Shown: one piece after another, positions 1 to 8,876 of the stretch
How positions within the stretch are numbered: position 1 is the stretch's first letter
Layout: each line of letters starts with the position of its first letter
From: JAQIBY01 sp046546095
Lineage (GTDB): Bacteria > Bacteroidota > Bacteroidia > Bacteroidales > ML635J-15
Length of the DNA stretch: 57,173 nucleotides
NCBI GenBank assembly: GCA_046546095.1
Contig: JBKGYK010000005.1
Coordinates: 1 to 57,173 of the forward strand
Direction of reading: 5' to 3'
Notes under the pieces: model-generated
Databases searched by the model: none
Seen by the model: only the letters and a program-made list of their open reading frames with translations
Told to the model about the DNA's origin: nothing
Translations under genes and position numbers: made by a program

Positions 1-2
1 AA

Positions 3-25
3 GAGCTGCCTTTATCAGACAGCTC
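3..25 (-). terminator. Hairpin downstream of the initiator tRNA
   Basis: An 8-bp stem (GAGCTGTC / GGCAGCTC on the minus strand, one G-T pair) closes a 7-base loop 14 bases past the tRNA 3' end. Only two T residues follow before the window ends, so the U tract cannot be judged. On the plus strand the hairpin is followed by CTTTTCTTT, so it could also stop a gene entering from the left. Confidence 0.5.
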
Positions 26-38
26 CTTTTCTTTGTAG

Positions 39-111
<73 letters not shown>

Positions 112-120
112 ATGTGAGTG

Positions 121-128
121 CAAAGATA
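121..128 (-). promoter_or_regulatory. Promoter -7 element for the initiator tRNA
   Basis: TATCTTTG on the minus strand matches the Bacteroidota -7 consensus TAnnTTTG and ends 9 bases before the tRNA 5' end. The expected -33 position is a T run (TTTT) where TTTG would be ideal. Placement right before a stable RNA gene makes it credible. Confidence 0.6.
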
Positions 129-200
129 AGCAAAATATTCATAAATAAAAAAATGAATTTAAAGATTTTTAAAAAATAGTGAAAGAGATTAGCTTAGCGA

Positions 201-695
201 TTATTTTTCTTCCCCCAGGTGAAAAGAGACAGGCAAGGTGTACCATGAATTAACAGGTTTTCCGTCATATCTTCCGGGTATCCATGGTGGCATTTCTTTC
301 ACTACCCTTACAGCTTCGGAATCCAGAATCGGATGAATTGATTTTGCAACAACCACTTCTCCAATCGTGCCGTCCTTTTTTACTTCAAAACGCACATATA
401 CCTGTCCTTCAAGCTTCTTATTTTGTGCCCCTTCCGGATAAGTCAGTTTTTCCAGGAAGAATTTTTTTAGTTCCTCATCTCCTCCGGGGAAGGCTGGTGA
501 ATCCTGAACAAAGAAAAATATATCTCTTGAGGATGCAGTAATGGAATCAGAATCACTCACAGCCCAGGTTGCTGAACTACCGCCGGCAAATGCTGAAATA
601 ACTGTTATATTGCTCAGAAAGCTTAACAACAACAATATTCTCAAAAACCTGAGATAAGCCTGATGCTTTATTTTATCATTTATTTCGATGCTCAT
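201..695 (-). CDS. TonB C-terminal domain protein
   Basis: A 164-residue protein. Residues about 17-37 form one hydrophobic segment that should act as an inner-membrane anchor or signal. Residues about 66-164 look like the C-terminal domain of TonB energy transducers: an FPGG..EL..F start, then TYPEGAQ, then a VYVRFEV strand, KDG.IGEV, and an ending in LPVSFHL. Known TonB proteins span the periplasm with a proline-rich linker and energise outer-membrane receptors; here the linker is short and not proline-rich, and no ExbB/ExbD genes are adjacent. It may therefore be an accessory TonB-like protein and not a full transducer. It is transcribed toward the tRNA and away from the large gene at 936. 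Confidence 0.75.
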   Translation of the reverse strand: MSIEINDKIKHQAYLRFLRILLLLSFLSNITVISAFAGGSSATWAVSDSDSITASSRDIFFFVQDSPAFPGGDEELKKFFLEKLTYPEGAQNKKLEGQVYVRFEVKKDGTIGEVVVAKSIHPILDSEAVRVVKEMPPWIPGRYDGKPVNSWYTLPVSFHLGEEK

Positions 696-935
696 ATATC
701 AATTTCTCTCCCGTGTAAATTGCAAATAAACAAATAGATACTAATATAGCAAAATGCAATGAGATTGCTGATATCAGGATCGGTTTGTATGCCTTATTTG
801 ATCAGTGGTTCCATGGGCAAAAACTTTGTCAACAATTTATTAACCAGCATCGGAACCGGACATTTTCCTGATTTTTCATCAATTTTAATTTTTCTGGACC
901 CATTATTTTTAGTATTTTGAGAAAAACTTTCCATA

Positions 936-3900
936 ATGAATTCAGAATCTGAAAAACAATCCGGACAATCCGGTAAGCTGCATCTTGATGAACTTGCGTA
1001 TCAAAATAAGGAGCGTTTAAAAGAGCTTGCCTGTATCAATCAAACCAGTGCATTAATCATGTCGGGTAAGCCCGTTAATGAAGTATTTCAGCAAATAGTT
1101 GATATTCTGCCTGATGGCTGGCAATACCCGGAGTATACGGTCGCCCGGATTCGCTTTGATGATAAAGAATTTGTTTCCTATAATTTTAAAGAAACAGAAT
1201 GGCAGCAGAAGTATGAGTTTACTACCATCAATGATAAGCAGGGCAGTGTAGAAATATATTACACAAAAAAATTCACAAGGCAAGATGAAGGCCCTTTTTT
1301 AAAGGAAGAGCGCGAATTGCTTACCAATATTGGTTCTTTGATTCAGGGCTATCTGAATTCTGTTCTGGCCAACGAGAATTTGCGAAGCAGAAAACGAAAA
1401 TCGCATCAAATTGGAAAACCTGAAGCACAGGAAAAAAAGGCAACCAGAAAATTATTGCATAAATTTCTGAATGAAAACAATTATGCCAGGGATATTTATC
1501 ATGACCTGATGCAGTTTAAAGTAAAGGAGATTTTGCTGGTGGGTACTTTGTATGATGCCTATTCCCTTGAAAGCGAGGGGCGGTTTGCTGAGCAGGTTCT
1601 GGGCGAATACCGGCAGCTGAATCTTACCTATACACCCAGAATTACCGGTGTATCTACCGAAGATGAGGTGATTCAGCAACTGGAAGATAAGCATTACGAT
1701 CTGGTGATTTTTGTGATTGGAATAGATAAAAAGAATCCCCAGAACCTGAGTCAGAAAATAAAAACAGATTATCCGTATATCCCGATTTTTTTCCTGGTGA
1801 ATAACAACAGCGATCTGGCTTATTATCAAAAAAACACACCCAAATATGCTGACAGACTTTTTTCCTGGAACGGGGATTCCAGTATCTTTTTTGCAATGAT
1901 CAAGCTGGTTGAGGATAAAATCAATGCCAATAATGATACACAGATCGGTATGGTACGTGTGATTTTGCTTGTTGAAGATTCTGCCAAGTATTATTCAAGA
2001 ATTCTCCCACTGTTGTATCGTGTGGTTTTGGAGCAAACCCGCCGTATCATTGATGATGTGGAATGTGATGAACTATACCGCCTGCTGCGCCTGAGAGCCA
2101 GACCTAAAATTTTGCTGGCAGAATCCTACAATGAAGCGATAAAACTTATTCACAGGTACCAGGAATATTTACAGTGTTTGATCACAGATGTCCGCTATCC
2201 CAAAGACGGTGAAATTGATGACAAAGCCGGATTTGATCTTGTCGATTACGTGCATGATAACATTGGGGAGCTTCCCATCTGTATTCAATCCAGCGAAACA
2301 GGCAATGTGTACAAGAAGAATACCTGCTTTATTAACAAAAACTCAGAAAATCTTGCCAATGACATCAGGGTTTTTATTGATCATTTTGTCGGTTTCGGGA
2401 ATTTTGTCTTCAGAGACAATACAGGGCGCCAAATCGCCGTAGCAAAAAACCTTAAAGAATTTGAACGCTATATTAACAGTATATCCAATGAGTCATTAAA
2501 ATATCACGCCAGGAGAAATCATTTTAGTTTGTGGCTGATGGCCCGTGGTGAAATCCAACTGGCTAAAATCCTGAACCCCTATAAGCTGGACGATTTTGAC
2601 GATGTTAATGATATGCGGGAATTTTTGCTCCGCCGGATTCATGAATTCAGAAATGAAAAAATCAAGGGAAAAATTGTACCCTTCACAGAAGAAGCCCTCA
2701 AAGATGAACGCAATGTTGTGGAAATCGGTACAGGAGCACTGGGAGGGAAAGGCAGGGGGGTGGCTTTTACCAATACCCTGATATATAACTTTGATTTTAG
2801 CAGCATGATTTCTGACATTAACATCCGGGCTCCCAGAACCGTGATCATTGGAATTGACGAGTTTACTGATTTTATCAATGAAAATGATCTGAATCACTTT
2901 CAGACAGTTGATGAAGATTATGATGTCATCAAAATGGCTTTTAAAAATGCGCGATTTTCAAAATCTATGATGCGGCAACTCAAAGCTGTTATGAAGGAAT
3001 TTAAACGACCATTGGCCATCAGGTCGTCTTCTTTGCTGGAAGATTCATTATATCAGCCATTTTCCGGCATTTTTGAAACGTATCTGATTCCCAACAATCA
3101 TACAGATGATAACATCAGACTTGAGCAGTTTACCGATGCCATAAAAATGGTGTATGCTTCTTTGTTTTCCCCTACTTCCAAGGATTATATAAGGGCTATC
3201 AATTATAAACTGGAGGAAGAAAAAATGGCTGTGGTCATACAGGAAGTTGTCGGTAATCAGTTTGATTCTTATTATTACCCGCACATATCTGGTGTTGCTC
3301 AGAGTTTTAATTATTACCCGGTTTCATACATGAAGCCGGAGGACGGCTTTGCTGTGCTTGCTCTCGGCCTTGGTAAATATGTGGTTGAGGGAGAAAAGGC
3401 CTACCGTTTTTGTCCAAGGTATCCGAAGCTGGATGTCCTGAGTTTAAAAGATATTGTAAATGAATCCCAGACAGAATTCTTTGCTGTTAACATGAACAAA
3501 GAAAACATAGATCTGCTGGAAGGTGAGGAGGCCGGTTTGCAACGGCTGGATATTGATGATGCTGAAATGCAGGGATCACTCAGGCATCTGGCTTCTGTAT
3601 ATAATCCTGATAACAATTCCCTCTCACCAGGTCTGACAGATTATGGACCCCGGGTGCTGGATTTTGCCAATATTCTAAAACATAAGTATATACCCTTGCC
3701 AAAAACCATTGAAAAAGTGGTGGCAATTGTAAAAGAGGCACTGGGGACAACTGTGGAAATCGAATTTGCTGTTGATCTCAATAAAGATAAAGATAACAAA
3801 GCTTCGTTTTATATTCTCCAGATAAAACCCCTGATAGGAAGTTCGTATGATTACGAAATTGATATGGACAAGATTGATCAGGAGTGCATTATTTTGCAAA

Positions 3901-4403
3901 CAACAAAAGCCATGGGTAATGGAAAAATTACGGATATCAGCGATATTGTTTTTGTTGATCCTGATTCTTTTGACAAAACCAAAACAGAAGAGATGGCGAT
4001 GGAAATTGAAAAAATCAACAAAGAGTTCCATGAACAGGATCGTAAATACATTCTTCTGGGCCCTGGCCGATGGGGCAGCAGGGACAAATATATCGGTATT
4101 CCTGTGAGGTGGCCTCAGATTTCAAATGCCAAAGTTATTGTGGAATACAGTTTTAAGGGTTTCCCTCTGGATCCAAGCAGCGGTTCACATTTCTTTCATA
4201 ATGTTACATCAATGAATGTAGGCTATTTTTCTGTTCAGACAGGAAAGGAAGGCCATAAAATTTACTGGGATAAAATTCGCGCCTTGGGCAAAGCAAGGCG
4301 GCATAAATATTTTTCTCACATCAGGATTGATAAATCGCTTACAGTAAAAATGGATTCAAAAAATCAAATAGCTCTGATCCAGAAACCACATAAAAAAGAG
4401 TAA
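936..4403 (+). CDS. Receiver-domain protein fused to a PPDK-type ATP-grasp domain
   Basis: An 1155-residue soluble protein. In order: an N-terminal region (about 20-145) that may be GAF-like; a degenerate receiver-like region (about 195-320) with no acidic pocket; a second receiver (about 339-480) with the acidic pair E347-D348, likely phospho-acceptor D418, S452/S453 and K468; and, from about 590 to 1000, a pyruvate phosphate dikinase/PEP synthase N-terminal ATP-grasp domain with GALGGKGRG near 599 and an AIRSSSLLEDS motif near 692. The C-terminal part carries LLGPGRWGS. I find neither the phosphohistidine swivel domain nor the PEP-binding barrel of true PPDK or PEP synthase, so those activities are unlikely. 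It stands alone between divergent and convergent neighbours and has its own terminator. Bacteroidota relatives are usually labelled PEP/pyruvate-binding proteins; the real role is unknown. Confidence 0.8.
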   Translation: MNSESEKQSGQSGKLHLDELAYQNKERLKELACINQTSALIMSGKPVNEVFQQIVDILPDGWQYPEYTVARIRFDDKEFVSYNFKETEWQQKYEFTTINDKQGSVEIYYTKKFTRQDEGPFLKEERELLTNIGSLIQGYLNSVLANENLRSRKRKSHQIGKPEAQEKKATRKLLHKFLNENNYARDIYHDLMQFKVKEILLVGTLYDAYSLESEGRFAEQVLGEYRQLNLTYTPRITGVSTEDEVIQQLEDKHYDLVIFVIGIDKKNPQNLSQKIKTDYPYIPIFFLVNNNSDLAYYQKNTPKYADRLFSWNGDSSIFFAMIKLVEDKINANNDTQIGMVRVILLVEDSAKYYSRILPLLYRVVLEQTRRIIDDVECDELYRLLRLRARPKILLAESYNEAIKLIHRYQEYLQCLITDVRYPKDGEIDDKAGFDLVDYVHDNIGELPICIQSSETGNVYKKNTCFINKNSENLANDIRVFIDHFVGFGNFVFRDNTGRQIAVAKNLKEFERYINSISNESLKYHARRNHFSLWLMARGEIQLAKILNPYKLDDFDDVNDMREFLLRRIHEFRNEKIKGKIVPFTEEALKDERNVVEIGTGALGGKGRGVAFTNTLIYNFDFSSMISDINIRAPRTVIIGIDEFTDFINENDLNHFQTVDEDYDVIKMAFKNARFSKSMMRQLKAVMKEFKRPLAIRSSSLLEDSLYQPFSGIFETYLIPNNHTDDNIRLEQFTDAIKMVYASLFSPTSKDYIRAINYKLEEEKMAVVIQEVVGNQFDSYYYPHISGVAQSFNYYPVSYMKPEDGFAVLALGLGKYVVEGEKAYRFCPRYPKLDVLSLKDIVNESQTEFFAVNMNKENIDLLEGEEAGLQRLDIDDAEMQGSLRHLASVYNPDNNSLSPGLTDYGPRVLDFANILKHKYIPLPKTIEKVVAIVKEALGTTVEIEFAVDLNKDKDNKASFYILQIKPLIGSSYDYEIDMDKIDQECIILQTTKAMGNGKITDISDIVFVDPDSFDKTKTEEMAMEIEKINKEFHEQDRKYILLGPGRWGSRDKYIGIPVRWPQISNAKVIVEYSFKGFPLDPSSGSHFFHNVTSMNVGYFSVQTGKEGHKIYWDKIRALGKARRHKYFSHIRIDKSLTVKMDSKNQIALIQKPHKKE

Positions 4404-4442
4404 AGTACAAAACCTACAGCTATACGATACATCGGTTGATTT

Positions 4443-4479
4443 CCGGCATTATTCACAAAGGTAAGAAATGCCGGTTTTT
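4443..4479 (+). terminator. Intrinsic terminator after the 936-4403 gene
   Basis: CCGGCATT (4443-4450) pairs perfectly with AATGCCGG (4467-4474) across a 16-base loop and is followed at once by TTTTT. This is a canonical Rho-independent terminator, 40 bases after the stop codon and just before the convergent lipoprotein gene. Confidence 0.85.
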
Positions 4480-4488
4480 GAAAGCAGT

Positions 4489-5523
4489 TTATTGGAGCTG
4501 TTCATCAAGTTTTTCTGCATCCTGCTTACGCTTGTGTAATAAATTGATGTAGGCTCTGGTTCGGCTTTCTTTTTTCAAGTCCCAGGATTTATTGGCCCAT
4601 TCAAGAGCCAAATCAAGATCACCACGGATTTCTGCTGCTACAGCCATATTGAAGCAAGCCCTTGCGGCCAGCTTGCTGTCATCGGAATCCACATATTTTT
4701 TCCATACCGAAGCTGCTTTTTTCCAGTCATCATTTTTCACGTGGCTTTTGGTTGATTTCATCTCATCATTACCACCAATGTAAATAGTTCGCCTTGTTGT
4801 GCGCCAGGTTGGTGAAATGCGGGCTGCATATTGCTCTCCTGCATAATACCCTGCCTGTACAACCGCATCCCGGTGGGAGGGGAGGCGGCCTATAGCTTCC
4901 CTTTTGCTGTCTCCGCTTCTGTCCCATGCCTTGTGATCAACAAATTCATTTTCATCTATAATTTTTTCCTCAAACGGATCATAAATGCGGTATCCACTGG
5001 TAACACGAATTTCCATATGGGCTTCGTATCTGTTGTAATATTGGGTTTCTCCATCCACGGTGCGTTTCCGTCTGCTTACACGCATATCTTCATGTTTATC
5101 AGAATCAAACACTTCCAGACTTATTAATGCATCAGCACCATATTGTTCACATACCTGGCTGATACTGTCCCAGTTGAGGGGTGTCGGCCATTCCGCAGTT
5201 CCTGTCCCTCGAAAATCACAGGATTCACAAATGCGGCTTTCAAAGCGTTCATTTTCATTGAGTTTGTTGTTGATGCCCTGGATGGCTTGCTCGGATCCCC
5301 GCCGGTCGTTAAAAACACCTTCACCGGAAAACAATCCCTCAACAAAATTTTTGCCTTTTTCCCCTTTGGCCGGTAAGCTTCGATTTGCTATAACAACATT
5401 TTGATATTCCTGGGGTACGTTTATGGCTGCAGGCTCCAGAACATCAACCATTACAGAGGTTGTGTTGCAGGATGTTATTGCAAAAAACAGCAGGGCGGAT
5501 AAAGAAAAAACAATTGCTCTCAT
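4489..5523 (-). CDS. DUF6340-like lipoprotein with C-terminal TPR-type helices
   Basis: Start chosen at the ATG at 5523 because it opens a lipoprotein signal peptide (MRAIVFSLS...AITSC, lipidated Cys 19); a longer reading frame runs into the upstream gene and lacks a signal at its N-terminus. The mature protein (344 residues in all) has a first half with VVIANRSLP and ADALISLEVFDSD, which resembles the uncharacterised Bacteroidota family DUF6340, and a last 90 residues that look like tetratricopeptide helices (WKKAASVWKKY, AARACFNMAVAAEIRGDL). It is probably anchored in the outer membrane facing the periplasm. It is the last gene of the queD-tkt-peptidase cluster, 34 bases after the peptidase. 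Function unknown. Confidence 0.7.
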   Translation of the reverse strand: MRAIVFSLSALLFFAITSCNTTSVMVDVLEPAAINVPQEYQNVVIANRSLPAKGEKGKNFVEGLFSGEGVFNDRRGSEQAIQGINNKLNENERFESRICESCDFRGTGTAEWPTPLNWDSISQVCEQYGADALISLEVFDSDKHEDMRVSRRKRTVDGETQYYNRYEAHMEIRVTSGYRIYDPFEEKIIDENEFVDHKAWDRSGDSKREAIGRLPSHRDAVVQAGYYAGEQYAARISPTWRTTRRTIYIGGNDEMKSTKSHVKNDDWKKAASVWKKYVDSDDSKLAARACFNMAVAAEIRGDLDLALEWANKSWDLKKESRTRAYINLLHKRKQDAEKLDEQLQ

Positions 5524-5557
5524 GCTTTTATGTTTGTTTGATTCGTTAACACAAACC

Positions 5558-6301
5558 CTATTCCAATAATTCCGGATTGATGCCATACACATAATGCTCT
5601 ATAACATTGAAGTCATCCACAAATTCGTCACCATGAAATCCGTGGATATCTTCCACGGAAATTAGTTTTTTAAAAGCATAAGTAAAAACATCAGACTCCG
5701 GCTTGTATGTCCAGTGCCATTCTTCAGCCTGAAAACCTGTGCTTCGTTTTTCGCCGAAAGGAATATAGACCTGATAAAATCCATAGTCGGCAGCATTGTT
5801 TTTTAACCAGTCATACACCTTTTTTCCTTCACCATTTTGAAAATATGCATGGGATGTGCTGTTGATGTCTATTTCTGTACCCCAGTGATGTCTGGAAGTG
5901 CCCGGCATGGCCGAATATTTCAATACAATGGCTGTTTTGGCACTGTCCGACAGGTTCTGATCAATCCTTTCGTTTCCTGTGGGGCGTTGACCTGTGAATT
6001 TGCGGTTCCAGAGATAGCGCTGAATATAAAACGTTCTGGTACCTGATTTTACGGTCAGATTAATGTCCTGGCGAAGTGCAGCTTCCCGCATGTCTAGAAA
6101 AGCCTTGTATGTGTTTTTTCTGAGGTAAACTTCAGGAAAGTAAGAAATGGAAGGGTCAACCTGCACGAAATCCGGATGGTTTTCCGGATTGATTTTCCCC
6201 AGTAGTTCGTCCTTTGAAGGGAAATCCTCTTCAGAATACTTTTCCTCTGCCTGGATATGAGGAAATAAAAGTGCAATCAGGATTAGCAACAGCTTAATCA
6301 T
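5558..6301 (-). CDS. M15 (VanY-type) D-alanyl-D-alanine carboxypeptidase
   Basis: A 247-residue exported peptidase. The start is the ATG at 6301, which begins a clean signal peptide (MIKLLLILIALLFPHIQA); the upstream in-frame codon is TTG. The family zinc motif is present: S136-R-H138-H-W-G-T-E-I-D145, then E194-W-H196. Members of this family trim the terminal D-alanine of peptidoglycan stem peptides or crosslinks in the periplasm. The start overlaps the last 8 bases of the transketolase gene, so the two are probably translated together, though no functional link is obvious. Confidence 0.88.
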   Translation of the reverse strand: MIKLLLILIALLFPHIQAEEKYSEEDFPSKDELLGKINPENHPDFVQVDPSISYFPEVYLRKNTYKAFLDMREAALRQDINLTVKSGTRTFYIQRYLWNRKFTGQRPTGNERIDQNLSDSAKTAIVLKYSAMPGTSRHHWGTEIDINSTSHAYFQNGEGKKVYDWLKNNAADYGFYQVYIPFGEKRSTGFQAEEWHWTYKPESDVFTYAFKKLISVEDIHGFHGDEFVDDFNVIEHYVYGINPELLE

Positions 6302-7247
6302 TGGCAAGCATTTTTAATGTATGTGTGACAATGTCAATGGCTGTGAGGCCGTATTTTTTCATCAGGTCGGCGGGTTGTCCCGATTCTCCGAATCTATCAT
6401 TTACCCCAAGGATATGCATTGGTACAGGATAGTTTTGACTTACAGTTTCGGCAACTGCGCTTCCAAATCCGCCGGCAACCTGATGCTCTTCTGCAGTCAG
6501 TATTTTTCCACAGCGCTTTGCCCATTGAATTATTGCCTGCTTATCCAAAGGTTTAATTGTATGAAAATTGACAACTGCTGCATTGATATTGTGGTTATCC
6601 CTGAGCATTTCCTGAGCTTTTAATGCTTGCCAAACCATATGTCCTGTGGCAAACAGGGCAATGTCATTTCCTTCCCGGAGAGTTTGTGCTTTTCCGGGAA
6701 TGAATTCCTGGCTTTTGCTGGTAAAGTCCGGTACAGCTTCTCTGCCAAACCGGATATAAACAGGGCCGGGAATTTGATTCACAGCTGCCACGCATGCCAG
6801 GTGTGTCTGTGTGGCATCACATGGTGATAAAACCGTCATGTTTGGCAGAACACGCATCACGGCAATATCTTCCAGTGCCTGGTGGGTAGCACCATCCGGC
6901 CCGACAGATATTCCGGCATGAGCACCACCGATGATGACATGAAGATTGTTGTAGCAGATGGAAATACGAATCTGGTCCAGATCCCGCATGGCCGAAAAAA
7001 CTCCGTAAGTGGAAAATACCGGAATCTTGCCGGAGAGAGCAAATCCGGCAGCTACACCCGCAATGTTTTGTTCGGCAATTCCGAAAGAAAAGAATCTTTC
7101 GGGGAATTTTTCGGCAAACAGGTTCATGGAGACAGAGCCTGTAATGTCTGCCCCCAAAGCTATCAGCTGATGATTGGATTCACCTGCTGCTGCCATACCT
7201 TCGCCAAACCCCAGACGGGTTGGTTTTGATTTGAATTGTGATAGCAT
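6294..7247 (-). CDS. Transketolase, C-terminal subunit (pyrimidine plus C-terminal domains)
   Basis: A 317-residue protein that corresponds to the second half of transketolase: the pyrimidine-binding domain with the ThDP-activating glutamate in FGIAEQN (E59), GGAHAGISVGPDGATHQ as the substrate/cofactor loop, and a C-terminal domain from about 195. It lacks the diphosphate-binding domain (GDG...N motif), so it needs a partner. In split transketolases and DXS-like enzymes the N-terminal subunit is normally the adjacent gene; here the neighbour is queD and no N-terminal subunit occurs anywhere in the window. The role would be the non-oxidative pentose phosphate pathway, or a related two-subunit ThDP enzyme. 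Confidence 0.85.
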   Translation of the reverse strand: MLSQFKSKPTRLGFGEGMAAAGESNHQLIALGADITGSVSMNLFAEKFPERFFSFGIAEQNIAGVAAGFALSGKIPVFSTYGVFSAMRDLDQIRISICYNNLHVIIGGAHAGISVGPDGATHQALEDIAVMRVLPNMTVLSPCDATQTHLACVAAVNQIPGPVYIRFGREAVPDFTSKSQEFIPGKAQTLREGNDIALFATGHMVWQALKAQEMLRDNHNINAAVVNFHTIKPLDKQAIIQWAKRCGKILTAEEHQVAGGFGSAVAETVSQNYPVPMHILGVNDRFGESGQPADLMKKYGLTAIDIVTHTLKMLAND

Positions 7248-7275
7248 AATCTACGCTTTTGCCATAAAATTACTA

Positions 7276-7725
7276 TCATTTTTGGTCATCAGCAAACCAT
7301 TCCGCAAATGATGTGGCAGTTTCATACAACCTGAGACTGAATAATTCTACACCATCGGGCAACTTTTTACTTATCCGCCCGGCAAAATCTTCAACCATAT
7401 TTTCGCAAGTTGGCTGGTATGGGAGAATATGAACCCGCTCAAATAAACCACGGATTTTTTTCAGGGATTCGTAATCTTCCGCGTCACTCAGGGCAACGGA
7501 ATGATCAAAAACATCCACAATTTCTTTATTAACAATTTTCTTAAAATCGCCAAAATCCAGTACCATACCGTATTTGGGATCATTTTTATCTTGCCTGGGT
7601 GTGCCTATCACCGTGGCATACATAATATAGGAGTGGCCATGCATATTTCTGCACAAACCGTTGTAATGATGCAGTGCATGTGACATTTCCCATTTGAACT
7701 GTTTTGTAAGCCTGATTCTTGCCAT
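7276..7725 (-). CDS. queD: 6-carboxy-5,6,7,8-tetrahydropterin synthase (QueD/PTPS family)
   Basis: A 149-residue member of the 6-pyruvoyl-tetrahydropterin synthase fold. Zinc ligands H16, H29 and H31 are seen in the MSH and MHGH motifs; the catalytic cysteine is C25 (CxxxHGH pattern), which favours QueD over eukaryotic PTPS; D74-H75 and a late Glu complete the active site. It converts dihydroneopterin triphosphate to carboxytetrahydropterin, the first committed step to queuosine and other 7-deazaguanines. It is the first gene of a minus-strand cluster and lies 28 bases before the transketolase half. queG, which acts last in queuosine synthesis, is in this window at 45864. Confidence 0.88.
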   Translation of the reverse strand: MARIRLTKQFKWEMSHALHHYNGLCRNMHGHSYIMYATVIGTPRQDKNDPKYGMVLDFGDFKKIVNKEIVDVFDHSVALSDAEDYESLKKIRGLFERVHILPYQPTCENMVEDFAGRISKKLPDGVELFSLRLYETATSFAEWFADDQK

Positions 7726-7838
7726 CTTTTGTTTTTTTCACGTAACAAATGATAAACTTTGTTTGTTTAAGACAATAATGTAAAGTAAAGCTTTTATTTT
7801 AGCACAGGAAATATTATTTTTATCAGAGTTTTCCTGAT

Positions 7839-8810
7839 ATGAAGAAAATTGAAGAAATTACCAGAATAAACGGGGGTGATGTAAAATCCTTGAATAAAGA
7901 ATTGTTAAGACTTGTTAAGTCTGATGATGAGCAGCTTAATGAGATACTGGATTTTGTTTTTAATGCAAAGGGCAAGCAGGTGAGAGCCCATATGGTTTAT
8001 CTTTCAGCAGGAATTTTCGGAAAAGCAACTTCCAAAACGCAGCTTGCAGCCATTCTTGTACAGTTGTTACATACCTCTACCCTGATTCATGATGATGTTG
8101 TTGATGAGGCTGAGTTGCGCAGAGGAAGATCAACTGTTAATGCTATCTGGAAAAATAAAATGGCCATACTTACCGGTGATTACATGTTTGCCAGGGCCCT
8201 GAGTATTGCAACAGAGAGAAAGGCCTATGATCTTTTAGAAATTCTTACTCCCACGATTTCAGAAATGAGTATTGGTGAAATTATCCAAATGCAGGAAATC
8301 GGGAACAACAAGTTTTCCGAATCTGTATATTACGATATCATTTACAGAAAAACTGCTGTATTGATTAGTGCTTCGGCACAGGCTGGCGCACTGAGTAGCG
8401 GTGCAGGAAAATCTGAACAAATGGCCATGAAAGAGCTGGGAAAAGCTGCAGGGATGGCTTTTCAGATACAGGATGATATACTGGATTTTACCGCCAATGG
8501 CAGCTTTGGTAAAACCAGGGGAAAAGATATTGAGGAGAAAAAATATACTTTGCCACTTATTCACGCCCTTGACAAAGCACCGGAAAATGAGAAAAAAAAG
8601 GTGATGGAAATGATCAACAAAGGAGTGAATAAAAAGGAAGTCAGGGAAATCATAAGATTTATTGAAACCTACCAGGGCTTTGGATATGCCAGGGAAAAAA
8701 TGCAGGCCTATGTGGATCGTGCCCATGAAATACTGAAACAATTTCCACAAAACGAAGCAAATACGGCAATGTCAGAATTGCTGAAATTTTTTACCCAAAG
8801 AAAAAAATAG
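7839..8810 (+). CDS. Trans polyprenyl diphosphate synthase
   Basis: A 323-residue all-alpha prenyltransferase. Both aspartate-rich motifs are intact: first motif D85-D86-V-V-D89 followed by ELRRG, and second motif D212-D213-I-L-D216. GKQVRAHMVYLS near 45-56 matches the isopentenyl diphosphate binding site. Length and the small residues before the first motif fit octaprenyl/solanesyl-type long-chain synthases, which make the side chain of menaquinone. Chain length cannot be fixed from sequence alone. It is divergent from queD. Confidence 0.87.
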   Translation: MKKIEEITRINGGDVKSLNKELLRLVKSDDEQLNEILDFVFNAKGKQVRAHMVYLSAGIFGKATSKTQLAAILVQLLHTSTLIHDDVVDEAELRRGRSTVNAIWKNKMAILTGDYMFARALSIATERKAYDLLEILTPTISEMSIGEIIQMQEIGNNKFSESVYYDIIYRKTAVLISASAQAGALSSGAGKSEQMAMKELGKAAGMAFQIQDDILDFTANGSFGKTRGKDIEEKKYTLPLIHALDKAPENEKKKVMEMINKGVNKKEVREIIRFIETYQGFGYAREKMQAYVDRAHEILKQFPQNEANTAMSELLKFFTQRKK

Positions 8811-8876
8811 AACACCTTTGGTATTTGATTGTTTATAAGATATAACGAATTGAAAATTAATTAAAAAGATACAACC

